Of a stretch of 32,868 bases of DNA, positions 19,613-28,486 are shown one piece after another. This DNA is from Folioceros fuciformis (Eukaryota > Anthocerotophyta > Anthocerotopsida > Anthocerotales). The stretch covers positions 670,546-703,413 of the forward strand of contig JBNGIO010006379.1 of the NCBI GenBank assembly GCA_049999805.1. The letters run 5' to 3'. Numbering within the stretch: the first letter of the stretch is position 1; each line of letters begins with the position of its first letter. The translations under genes and the position numbers were made by a program. The notes beneath the pieces are model-generated. The model did not search any database. It had not been told where the DNA came from and saw nothing but the letters and a program-made list of their open reading frames with translations.

Positions 19613-20373
19613 GCGGGCCTTCCAAGACACCGGGTTATCCGGTCCCTCAACTTCACTGTGGCTTTTACTCCTCACTGGGTGCTGCACGTGGCCATCCTCT
19701 TCTCGCAGAGCTGCTGGAGTGATTTTTTTAAGAGAGTTGAGAAGTCCCCTCACTTAGAGTGGGAACGAAGATTTTGTTCGTCTTTTGAAGCTACGCGTGT
19801 AACAAAATAGCTTCCTCGTCTCTCCTGAAGGCAGCTGAGTTTCTGACCACAAGCACGAGGAAGCATCACGATCGTCCAGGGCGGCCTCCTCACGTTAGCG
19901 ACAGGCCATGTAAATTCACAGAGTTGAGGCTAAGTGAGGCACGAGGCTGGTTACCTGGGCAACATTCTGATCAGTTAATTGAGTGCCTGCCTCGCTGTTC
20001 TCTAGAGTCTAGAGCAGTCCCCGGCCCGGAGAGACCGAGCATCGCTAAAGACATGGGAGAGACTCGCGGGCATAGCTGACAACATGGAGAAAGGGTAACC
20101 TGGAAATCTTGCACGCTTTATATATATGCGAGAAGACACGTACAAAAGGTTTCAGCGCACATTACAGCATAGCTGTCTGCAACGATGGGCTAAGGCTTCA
20201 TCTCTGCGTGAATTGGTGACAGGCTTCCGGAGGCCCGGGCCATTCTCTGCACACTTCCTTTTCAAAACAATGGCCCACTTTGCAGCTTAGAGCCTTGCTT
20301 GATTCCAGATGTCCCTGACCAGAAGCCTCCGGATGATGAAGCCATTCAACCCATGCCTGCAGCAGCAGGCGCT
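19613..20373. other. Intergenic region
   Basis: Between the eL32 repeat and micropeptide gene A. It contains no recognisable coding region. A short TATATATA run at 20120-20127 and the 3' flank of gene A (minus strand) fall here. Confidence 0.4.
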
Positions 20374-20569
20374 TCATTTGCAGTCGCACTTGTTGGCATC
20401 GCCACTGCACCTGACGCAGTCGGGGTCTCCACCGGCCGCGGCCAGGACCAAGTTCCTGTGATCAAACAGAGGATTCAATCCATCAGAACGCTGGGCCAGC
20501 ACAAGTGTGCAAACGGAGAGACAGTCGAAGAAAGAGAAGGCGGAGGTCGTACACGTTGCCGGAGGCCAT
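20374..20569 (-). CDS. Cys-rich micropeptide gene A (metallothionein-like tail)
   Basis: Two exons: 20569-20553 (17 bp: ATG GCC TCC GGC AAC GT) and 20455-20374, intron 97 bp, phase 2. The product is 32 residues, begins MASGNVNLVLAAAGG and ends DPDCVRCSGDANKCDCK before TGA. The four Cys are spaced C-x2-C-x6-C-x-C and could hold one thiolate-bound metal ion, as in one cluster of a metallothionein. A TATA box lies about 105 bases upstream, so the 17-bp exon is near the true mRNA start. This copy has VR instead of SK between the first Cys pair and is more diverged than B and C. Structure is well supported by the other three copies. Function is inferred only from Cys spacing; I do not recognise a named family. 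Confidence 0.75.
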
Positions 20570-20673
20570 GATCGCTGAGAAGAGTCGGGGAGGAGAGCAA
20601 AGAGCGATGTAATGAAGCAGAAGGCGATGGAAGCGGAAGAGCAGTTGATGAGAAATGGTCTGCCTGCCAGGCC

Positions 20674-20680
20674 TTTTATA
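20674..20680 (-). promoter_or_regulatory. TATA box of micropeptide gene A
   Basis: TATAAAA followed by GG on the minus strand, about 105 bases before the ATG, matching the placement in the other copies. Confidence 0.7.
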
Positions 20681-22091
20681 GCAGGCCGGGAGCGGTTTTG
20701 CCCCTACCTGGCTGGCGCAACCTGCTGGGCTAGCTGTTGGCGGTGGCGAAGGCACGGCCCAGCCTGTGGCGGGGTTGGTGGTGGTCCATCTGATTCCACC
20801 AGCTACCAGGCCCCAAGAATCAGGAGCAGGACGCCGCAGCGGGGCAGCCACACACGCCATGCAGCCGTGCTGGCAAGAGGCCGAGCCGCCGGACCCCGAG
20901 CCCGGGCCCACAAGCTACCCTGCGCAAGGAATCTCTTGTGATCAGACTGGTGCTGAGGAATCTGGGAGGCAGAGTTCTTCCCGAGCCCGAAATCGGCCCA
21001 GCTGCTGCAGTGCCCATCATCAACGTACAACGGCTTCTACAGTTCCCTTGGAACCGAGCTCAACCTGAAGATCTAGGTACAGTTCGCGCTACCGGTAAAC
21101 GGAAGAACGTACCAACCTTGGGCGCTTCAGCTTCAGCGACAGGTATGGGACAACTTTGTGTACAAGATTGTGGCCTACAGCTAGCTGCGAAGAAATTAGG
21201 ATTCTTGTCTGGATTTCGAGCCTCGTCTGTCTACATGACACAGTGTCCATTGCAGCAACCCAATTCGAGCACGGACAGTCTTGAAGGCTTGTCGGTGCAG
21301 AGACACCCTCCGTCTTCATCCAATATCCTACACACCAGTTCAAACAGCTGACGTACCTTGCTTGCAAGTTGGAATTGTGGCTAACCCATAACCATTTGCA
21401 ACTGGCCCAGGAATATATAGTTTGAATTCCTACTCCCTCTTCTTTTATTCGCACCACAAGTTCTAGACTTGAGCGCTGGGTTGTAATTCTATAACATTTC
21501 CAACGTGTGTGACGTTTGTCGTCCATGCCCATGCCGTCGTGCACGGATAAGAAAGAATCCTGTCCAGGGGACGTCTTCAAAAGCCGCTCTGCTTTTGCTA
21601 CACCTCCCATGTCCATGGGCCGCACCAAGCTTGCGTGCACATCAAGGAGTATACCGTATGACTTGACTACCACGCCAGCCAGCGAGGTATCCATCTCTCT
21701 GCCTGGAATTGCACAACTGATCCTGCCGGCGAGCTTCCAAGAGGGCATCACCGTCGTACATGTGCATGTATGTAATAGTGCCTTGAAAATGTTGGGTACA
21801 GACTAACTGCTCTCCGAGAATCTATGCTGGGACAGTGGGAATCCAGCCAATGGGCAGGTGCAGTGGGTGCAACCTTGAAGGGAGCCTATTTTATCTATTA
21901 ACGAGTGATGCACCGTCAGCTAATTGGAACGAGAAAATCATGTATGTGCAGACCAGCAAGCTCGAGTCTGGGTAGCGTGGCCCAACGTCCCTCTGTTGTG
22001 TGACTGCAATGACAGTGTCCAGGTCCGTTGCTCTGAGGGAGGGTTGTCGGGATGTCGACAGCAGACCCACAGCGTATTTTCAGCTACAAGA
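20681..22091. other. Spacer between micropeptide genes A and B
   Basis: The part next to gene A (20681-21100) is GC-rich and probably its promoter. The rest has two overlapping long frames: minus 21089-21751 (220 codons) and plus 21516-21806 (96 codons). Neither shows a family motif I know, and their overlap gives no reason to prefer one. I leave both uncalled. Confidence 0.4.
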
Positions 22092-22486
22092 GCATAGGCC
22101 AATGCGTTTGCAAGAAAAGATCGTGAGGGAAGTTCCCGAATTCCCACCGAGTCCTCAAAATCTTTCGATCCGTTTGTGAAGACAACGTAGATAGGTATGC
22201 GCCGCTTTATAACAGAGAGCCAAAACGGCTTTTACGAGCTACAACAACATGACATCCCAGCCCATCTCCTACCCGCTATGCGAGACTGGAGACGGCTTGG
22301 ATTCCAGACGACTCGAGCGAGACAAGCCTTTTGAAAGATGGACTCAGGCCGTTTCCGATTGGGGTACGTTTCCACACGAGAGGCTCCATTTCAGCCCCAA
22401 GTTGCAAGCAGGATGCGGAAGATGGAATTTGAGTGAAAACCGCCTCCACGGGGAGGCCAGCCTGCTTGCTTGCGCTTTGGCGCACT

Positions 22487-22700
22487 TCATTTGCAGTCGC
22501 ACTTGTTGGTATCGCCGTTGCACTTGCTGCAGTCGGGGTCGACGGCGCCAGCCGCCAGGACCAAGCTCACGTTCCTGCACTCACTCACACCACAGCCAAC
22601 GCTGGATCAGCGCTCAGGCGCCTGAACAAGAAAAGCCAAGGAAAGGAAAGCCGAGTCGCAAGTGTTGCAGGGGAACCACGTACACGTCTCCGGAGGCCAT
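22487..22700 (-). CDS. Cys-rich micropeptide gene B (metallothionein-like tail)
   Basis: Exons 22700-22684 (17 bp) and 22574-22487, intron 109 bp, phase 2, giving 34 residues. The N-terminus is MASGDVNVSLVLAAGAV, mildly hydrophobic, and the C-terminus is DPDCSKCNGDTNKCDCK. The donor is GTACGTG..., of the same GTACG type as in A and C; the acceptor is GTGAGTGCAG. The Cys pattern equals that of the other copies. Larger opposite-strand frames across this gene are shadows created by its GC-rich duplicated segment. The hydrophobic stretch is too short for a convincing signal peptide, so a cytosolic metal or redox role is the simplest guess. Confidence in the gene is good, in its function low. Confidence 0.8.
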
Positions 22701-22817
22701 GGCTGAGGCTGAGCGAGGCGAAGGCCGAAGCTTGGATCAGAGAAGAGGAAGGGAGCTCGGATCGCAGAAGGCCAAGCAAGCTGGAGTGTGTGGGACGAGC
22801 CGAGTCCCTGCTGGGCC

Positions 22818-22823
22818 TTTATA
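22818..22823 (-). promoter_or_regulatory. TATA box of micropeptide gene B
   Basis: GAGTATAAAGG on the minus strand, about 120 bases before the ATG, with a CCAATT at 22858-22853 some 35 bases further upstream. Both are shared with gene C. Confidence 0.75.
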
Positions 22824-22915
22824 CTCCCCAGCCCAGTAGAGGAGAGGCCCGCAATTGGCCGAGCCCAGCCTGGCCCCACCTAGCTGGGCCCCTCAGGCTC
22901 CCCCTGGGATGTGTA

Positions 22916-22990
22916 GGCGGGCGAGGCCGACGGGTCTCTGTCGTCCCTATGGCTTCCCAACTTGCAACTGCCACCGACCTCCTGCCATTG
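22916..22990 (-). promoter_or_regulatory. Conserved promoter block of gene B
   Basis: About 75 bases nearly identical to 24822-24899 upstream of gene C. On the minus strand it includes AGGAGGTC, GTGGCAGTTGCA, GTTGGGAA and GACGACAGAGACCCGTCGGC. It lies about 95-165 bases above the TATA box. The identity may reflect the recent duplication or selection on a control element; I do not recognise a named motif in it. Confidence 0.5.
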
Positions 22991-23059
22991 CCGTTGCCGT
23001 TGCAGTTGTTTCCACCGCCCACCTCCTGGCCCCTGGAAGCTCGAGAATGGGATGGAAGA

Positions 23060-23113
23060 TTCCACACCAGCACGGACACGAGCATGAGCACGGGCATGGG
23101 CATGGGCATGGGC
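23060..23113. repeat. Hexamer microsatellite (GGGCAT)n with variants
   Basis: A run of CACGGACACGAGCATGAGCA variants followed by four GGGCAT units, upstream of gene B. It is absent as such from the matching place upstream of gene C, which has CACCCGCACCCGCACCGACA instead. Confidence 0.75.
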
Positions 23114-23514
23114 ACCGGAAGTCCTTCTGCTTCCTCAGGAGAGGGCCCAGGTCGGATGTCGATTCCACCTTCTCAGAGTTCAGAGGCTAGGTCACTCCGT
23201 GCTCCAAATGAATCGGGACATGTCATGAGCCATGCCGCATCAAAGGTGCTATTTCATCTATACAGGGAAAACAAGTACCCTGGGACCGAGGACCGGATCT
23301 GCATCCAACTGGCCCAAGAACCCGCGGCCAGCGGAAAGCTCCACTGGATATTTATGTGTCCGAGGAGGTACTCAGACTCTTTTTGCCTTGCCTTGAGTTG
23401 TCCAGCAATGTTTTTGTGCTTCGATCCGTTCTTCGTGGAGGACATGCATGATGAAGTTAGGGTCCACATGTGCCTGGAAAGGCTTCACTAATTGGAAGGG
23501 CCTAGAATTGCCGA

Positions 23515-23727
23515 GAGAATTGCAAGCTCACCTTGTCAATGAGCTTGTGAGGAGAATTGCANNNNNNNNNNAGCTCACCTTGTCAATGAGCTTGTGAGGA
23601 GAATTGCAAGCTCACCTTCTTCACCCTCTCAATGAGCTTGTGAAGAGAATTGCAAGCTCACCTTCTTCACCCTCTCAATGAGCTTGTGAAGAGAATTGCA
23701 AGCTTACCTTCTCAATGAGCTTGTGAA
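23515..23727. repeat. Tandem repeat of hairpin units with assembly gap
   Basis: Five visible units of 37 or 46 bp. Each holds CAAGCTCA ... TGAGCTTG, a perfect 8-bp inverted repeat, joined by GTGAGGAGAATTG or GTGAAGAGAATTG spacers. Longer units carry an extra CTTCACCCT. Ten N (23562-23571) interrupt the array, so the true copy number is unknown. It lies between micropeptide genes B and C. Confidence 0.85.
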
Positions 23728-24038
23728 TCCTCCATGTTATCTATGTAATGTTGAAATAACTTTGTGATTAAGCTTGTCACCTTGCTTCATTTTTCTCTAT
23801 CTTTATAATGACAAGTCTGAGTTTAATCTACCATAGTTCAAGTTGGGTAAGCACAATTGATGTTGCATTCCAATAACATATCAAACTTGTAAAGACTCTT
23901 CTTCAAGGTCTCTAGAAGTTCTATATATCATACCTAAAAAACTTCATATCTAGAAAACTTTGTGGCAGCTGTTCCAATCATACTTATCTTTGCCTCTAGT
24001 ATTTTCAACCAGACGAGTAGAGTGTTTCCAACCACAAA
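23728..24038. other. AT-rich spacer
   Basis: AT-rich sequence between the hairpin array and the second segmental copy. I see no gene, promoter or repeat in it. Confidence 0.4.
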
Positions 24039-24425
24039 GCATAGGCCAATGCATTTGCAAGAAAGGAAACATGCGAAGAAAGTTCCGAATCCGGACCGAG
24101 TCAACCTGGTATATTCAGGCCTGCCATTCGCTACTAGCAAAACATGAGCCGCTTTATAACACGTAGCCAAAACGGCACGAAATGGTCTTCACATATTTAA
24201 CGAGTTACGACAAACATGTCTCCCCATCTCCTATCCGAGAACGGGAATGACTCAAGCGAGACATGCCTTCCGCAAAACCGAGGAAGTTTGGGTTTCCTTT
24301 CTACACGCACAGCTCCTCCATTACAGCAGCAAGTTGCAAGCAGGACGCGGAATCAGAAGATGGAACGTGAGTTGAAATCCGCCTCCATGGGGAAGCCTGC
24401 TAGCTTGCTTGCGCATGGGCGCACT

Positions 24426-24636
24426 TCATTTGCAGTCGCACTTGTTGGTATCGCCGTTGCACTTGCTGCAGTCGGGGTCGACGGCGCCAGCCGCCAGGAC
24501 CAAGCACACGTTCCTGCACTCACTCACACCATAGCCAACACTGGATCAGTGCTCAAGCGCCTGAGAAAGAAAAGACAAGGGAAGGAAAGCCGAGCAACTG
24601 TTGGAAGGTGAGCACGTACGCGTTTCCGGAGGCCAT
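24426..24636 (-). CDS. Cys-rich micropeptide gene C (metallothionein-like tail, extra Cys)
   Basis: Exons 24636-24620 (17 bp) and 24513-24426, intron 106 bp with a strong GTACGT donor, giving 34 residues. The C-terminal DPDCSKCNGDTNKCDCK is identical to gene B. The N-terminus differs: MASGNANVCLVLAAGAV, where a Ser-to-Cys change gives a fifth Cys at residue 9. The near identity of the tail with altered leader and intron suggests purifying selection on the Cys motif or gene conversion. Its 5' leader, TATA box and promoter block match gene B. The function is inferred only from the Cys spacing. Confidence 0.8.
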
Positions 24637-24760
24637 GGATGGTGCTGGGCAGAAAGGCTGATCGAAGGAGAAGACGAAAGCGGGGGAGGCGAAGGCAAGG
24701 AGGATCACAGAAGGCCAAGGAAGCTTGAAAGTGTGAGGAGAGGTGAGTGCCTGCTGCGCC

Positions 24761-24766
24761 TTTATA
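24761..24766 (-). promoter_or_regulatory. TATA box of micropeptide gene C
   Basis: GAGTATAAAGG on the minus strand, about 125 bases before the ATG, with CCAATT at 24796-24791 upstream, as in gene B. Confidence 0.75.
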
Positions 24767-24821
24767 CTCCCCAGCCGAGGCCAGGCCAGGAATTGGCCGA
24801 GCTCTGGCCCCTGAGAGGTGG

Positions 24822-24899
24822 GGGCGGGCGGAAGCCGACGGGTCTCTGTCGTCAGGATGGTTTCCCAACCTGCAACTGCCACGGACCTCCTGACGTTGC
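24822..24899 (-). promoter_or_regulatory. Conserved promoter block of gene C
   Basis: Partner of the block at 22916-22990; it differs mainly at the CCAT..GACGAC junction and at single bases. Confidence 0.5.
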
Positions 24900-25095
24900 C
24901 GATGTTGTACAGCGGCGATTAGTGGATCCGGATTGGCGCCGCTTCTGCACCTGAGCTACCACCACCCATCTCCTCGCTCGCGCTTGAGAGGCTGGGGTTG
25001 AAGAATCTGATTCCACACCCGCACCCGCACCGACACCGGCTGTGATACGGCGGTCCCGCAGTCCTGCTGCTTCCCTTGAGGAGAGGAGCCTGATT

Positions 25096-26224
25096 CCATC
25101 CCAGCTTGCTAAATTTGAAACCTGGCTGACACCTGTGCTCCAGATGGCGTGTGGATATCTCCTGGTGTTGCCGCTAGCAGCTCCCCTGCTTGCTGGCTCC
25201 CACTTCACGTGGGCGATGCACATTCTGTCTGCTTGGGTCAGGGCAGGGTCAGGGTCATGGCAGCAAGTATCAATTGCACGCGTCAGTCCGTTTGCAGCTG
25301 GGGATCTTGGAAGGTTCAGGAATCATCTGCCCCTGGCCAGTAACTATGCAACGTTGTAGCAGACTGGTGCAGAGTGTCCCACTGCCGTCAGCAGCTCGCC
25401 AACATGTTGCTCCTGTACCAAGTTAGCTTCTAATCCCCTTTCCAGATATCATTGCTCTCGTCATCATCGTGCAGTTGCCGGCTTCTCTCGATTCCCCGAC
25501 CCCAATTTCAAACACGCATGTGTACTGATGGACAGTAGTGTGTACGCTTTCGATCTGCCTCAAGAAGCTCAGGAAACTTTGACTGCAAGACGCAGCCAAG
25601 TGAAAAGAACGTGTGACAGTACGTCTGTCTACGCAACCTCATCCAGTAGACGTAGAACCGAAACCTCCCATGGCCGTAGATCCATTGAGAGCAAAACCCT
25701 TACGGATGATGCTGTGGCGCAAGCAGCAACAAGGCTTCCACCTCTGGAAGCATTAACTTGCCAACACACACTGACATTAATCGACATGGCTCCCAGAATT
25801 CGATAAGGTGTACGTGGACCCACTCTAGTCCGAAGAGCGCTAGCGAGGTGGACAGCCCCAGAATCTGTATTTACACTGGTAGACAAACAGATGGTAGATT
25901 GATCGGCATACGTTCCGGAGGCCACGGACTGGCCCAGGACACAGGACTTGCACACTCCCTCCTTGTGTGGAGCACGCAGCCGGGCGCTCGCCCCGAGCAA
26001 TCGCCCGGCTAAACGCCAGTTTCGCCCTAGAGGCGCAACCTTTGTAGGTTTCGCCATCTGAAAATGGGGCAGCACAGTGGGACCGAGCCCGTGCCGGCGT
26101 CCTTGACCCACGAGGCCCACAGCTACCTCCACGACCGCGACACGCCCCAGCGCCAACATGGACTCGCCACTGGCTGAATTCGCTATCCGTTTCGCCGCGC
26201 CGGCGCATCCACCCTCGCCAGGGC
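25096..26224. other. Spacer between micropeptide genes C and D
   Basis: Genes C (-) and D (+) diverge across this region, so it contains the far promoter of C and the promoter of D (probably 25900-26224, GC-rich). Long frames on either strand (for example minus 25629-26273) have no recognisable motif and cross the D promoter, so I treat them as chance. Confidence 0.4.
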
Positions 26225-26230
26225 TATAAA
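26225..26230 (+). promoter_or_regulatory. TATA box of micropeptide gene D
   Basis: GGGCTATAAAGCC, about 115 bases before the ATG; this is the same spacing as in genes A-C although the flanking promoter is diverged. Confidence 0.75.
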
Positions 26231-26340
26231 GCCACACAGCAACTTGCCTCCTCCAAAGCAAGCACTCACTCACTCGCCCTCTCGAGCTCTCGCTGTCTTC
26301 AGGCTTTCCGATCGTCCGCGCGCTCCCCTTCCGGCAACCA

Positions 26341-26573
26341 ATGGCCTCTGCTATGTTGTGAGCTTCTGTTTCTGCCTCTGCGTCTTCTCCTCGTCTTCTG
26401 CCTTTCTCCTACCGTTCCTGGCTACGTTCTTGGAATTCGCTCTGTTCGACTTTATTTCCTGATTTTTGCTCCTCCTCGTCATGTCGTGCAGCCGGAACGT
26501 ACTGGCCGCCATGTCCGGCGACCCCGACTGCAGCAAGTGCAACGACGACGCCGACAAGTGCGACTGCAAGTGA
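26341..26573 (+). CDS. Cys-rich micropeptide gene D (metallothionein-like tail), opposite strand
   Basis: Exons 26341-26357 (17 bp: ATG GCC TCT GCT ATG TT) and 26492-26573, intron 134 bp with GTGAGC donor and TCGTGCAG acceptor, giving 32 residues. It begins MASAMFRNVLAAMSG and ends DPDCSKCNDDADKCDCK. First-exon size, intron phase and Cys spacing equal those of A-C, although it is inverted and its intron and flanks are unrelated in detail. An internal Met (MSGDPDC...) could be an alternative start. A consensus AATAAA lies 78 bases past the stop. This makes D the most complete-looking transcription unit: TATA box, short leader, two exons and poly(A) signal in about 430 bases. Function is inferred only. 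Confidence 0.8.
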
Positions 26574-26650
26574 TGTGCTCCAGCTGCCGCAGCTGGCGAG
26601 CAGGGAGAGGGAGAAGGGAGCAATGTGTACTGCGTAGCTGACATGTGCAA

Positions 26651-26656
26651 AATAAA
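26651..26656 (+). terminator. Poly(A) signal of micropeptide gene D
   Basis: AATAAA, 78 bases after the stop codon of gene D. Confidence 0.6.
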
Positions 26657-26948
26657 ACGCGTGCCAGGAGGCGGGCTCCCGGCACGCAGCTGCTGCCGTC
26701 GGATTGCCATTGTGTCGCTGAATTCCTTGTAATACCAAAAGCAATCTATCAGCTCCCACTATCGTGTATCGCATCTCACGTCGGCGAAGAGCATTTCCAC
26801 TTGGCTCCGTTGTCCACGAGGGAGTCCGCATATTCCCCCTTCAGACGCACATCAACGTATTCAAAACCTTTTCTCCGTTTTTTGCTGACCGTCGTTCGGT
26901 CCATGAGGTCTTCTGATTCTCTCAACTCTTGCCGCTTTGGTTCGGACC

Positions 26949-27923
26949 ATGGCGTCGGTCGTACCCCTCGTGAAGTTGCCTGCCAGTGCAAGCTCCTCGT
27001 TTCTTCGTGAATCGAGGCCGCGGCCACGCACGTTTGCCGAAATCACCGTCTGCTCGCAGTCTTCGTTTGCCGCGCGGTAAGTCTGCATTTTCTTTCGCAT
27101 TCTCTTGCGCACACCATCACCCTCGCGCGTCAAGGTTGGTGATGGCTTGAGATGATGGGAATCCGCAGGCTCGTTTCCGGCCGAGGATGCCAGGCTAGCA
27201 TTGGTCATGACCACGGTTCAGTTGTGAATCAAAGACCTGGTATGCTGCATGAGAAGGTACCATCGCCTCAGTCGTCTATTTGCTATACATGGGAGTTGGT
27301 TGGTAGAGCTGGAAAGTCGCAGTGTGCCAGCCATACGTGGGTTTGCTGTTGCTCACGTCAGGATGGCACCGAGCCTCGAGGTGATGTTGTCACACAGCTT
27401 CGAATTTCGGTGGAGAGGACTTGGATTGCCTCCCCATCTGCCTGCACCGCACTGAAACCCTAGGCGGTGGAATTTGTGGCAGACACAGAGCAGAGTGTAG
27501 AGACGGAGAAACCTGGGGTGAAACTCGCACTTGCGGTCCTGCGGTTTTACAAAGGTATGCAGACTCCTTGCTTTGCTCAACTGTGTCTTCAATACGACAG
27601 TGTCCCTCGTGTTTCTTATGAAGCAAGTGCGTTGGCAGGTGAAATCTCCCCATACCTGCCAGGGAGCTGCCGTTATATCCCCACATGCAGTGTGTATGCA
27701 CAGGATGCATTCAAGAGGTATGGAGTTGTCAAAGGAACAATCTTGACACTTTGGCGCCTTGCTCGCTGCAATCCCCTAGGTGAGACTTCGTGGCAATCGC
27801 TGACATGCTGCCTTGTGTCTCATACGATGAGCTGAGTTGAGAGTCATGATGCGTGCTCTTGCAGGCGGCACTGGCTTCGATCCCCCGAGGTGGTTTGATG
27901 AAGAGAGGCCTCCTCAAGTGTAA
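26949..27923 (+). CDS. Chloroplast YidD-like membrane protein insertion efficiency factor
   Basis: Homologue of bacterial YidD (DUF37), a small membrane-associated protein that assists YidC-dependent insertion; the plant form is expected in the chloroplast. Exons 26949-27076, 27169-27256, 27464-27554, 27639-27779 and 27865-27923 give 168 residues in phase. The first exon reads as a transit peptide (MASVVPLVKLPASASSSFL, Ser/Arg-rich, no acids at the start). The family core is complete: LAVLRFYKGEISPYLPGSCR, YIPTCSVYAQDAFKRYG, VVKGTILTLWRLARCNPLGG, then TGFDPP. The conserved CR..PTCS..A and the Cys in RCNP are present. The exon 2 to 3 junction is the least sure: GTACCA at 27257 was used because the better-looking GTATGC at 27241 breaks phase. 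This divergent central part is not constrained by the family. Confidence 0.9.
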
Positions 27924-28486
27924 CAGAAGATGCCACTTGACTTTCACAAACTGACCCGAAACTCTGGTGGCCACCATCGAAACGGCAGATCTGAGCAGAA
28001 AAAACACGGGAACAAGGTAGTTTCCTGGTTCTGGAAGTGCGAAACTTATCTGTACGTTAGTGTGCTCCCCACTACTGGTGCTCACTAACTGTCCTTGCGT
28101 TCACAGACTCCCCGGTCGATAGCACTTGGGACAGCAGTCAGCTAAAACAGACTTGCTTTACTCCATCAAGTCACACAGATCAGTTACGAACTGTTCTGTG
28201 CCAAAATTCTCTTAGAGCAGTATGCTACTCCTCCCGACATACGGGTGCTCCTGGAAAGGGCATGCGAATAGGATGCCAACTGGACAGGAAAAACACGCTC
28301 GTCTTCTGTACATAAAGCCATCCAACCCCTACTTCACTCTTGCAGCTCAATGAGAAGCACTTTCTTCGCGAGCCAAGGGCTCAGCATCAGCACGGTAGTT
28401 TATGACACTGCCCACCTCGTACGTGTCTTATCGGTACAACCACAGCATGATTTACGTTGCGCTTCACAATCGGGTACTCTAATCCA
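27924..28486. other. Convergent 3' region of YidD-like and ECHIDNA genes
   Basis: The two genes converge here, so it should hold both 3' UTRs and poly(A) sites. I see no canonical AATAAA on either strand that I would call with confidence, and no coding region. Confidence 0.4.

Larger units (their letters stand above)
22092..23165. repeat. Segmental duplication, copy 1 (carries gene B)
   Basis: About 1.07 kb matching 24039-25095 in order and orientation. Landmarks are GCATAGGCCAATGCGTTTGC at the left edge, GCCGCTTTATAAC, the micropeptide gene with its intron, CCTTTATACTCCCCAGCC, AATTGGCCGAGC, the promoter block at 22916-22990, and GATTCCACACC, then CTTCTGCTTCC near the right edge. Gene B exon 2 is almost identical to gene C exon 2, while the flanks carry indels. 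Confidence 0.75.
24039..25095. repeat. Segmental duplication, copy 2 (carries gene C)
   Basis: Counterpart of 22092-23165, same orientation, about 1.95 kb further along. The most conserved stretches are the second exon, the TATA region and the promoter block at 24822-24899. The intron and 5' leader show several indels, so the duplication is not brand new. Confidence 0.75.

Noticed and set aside
21089-21751. Minus-strand frame of 220 codons between micropeptide genes A and B
   Set aside because: No motif or family resemblance, no clear splice or promoter context, and an overlapping frame on the other strand of similar quality.
22433-23491. Plus-strand frame of 352 codons across the gene B segment
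   Set aside because: It is the shadow of gene B and its GC-rich promoter. The part over exon 2 simply reads the complement of the Cys motif, and a similar shadow occurs over gene C.
25629-26273. Minus-strand frame of 214 codons upstream of gene D
   Set aside because: It crosses the TATA box and promoter of gene D and has no recognisable domain.
26341-26573. Calling the micropeptides a standard plant metallothionein type
   Set aside because: Types 1-4 carry two or three Cys-rich domains with more Cys; these peptides have one cluster of four Cys. I therefore use metallothionein-like only as a description.
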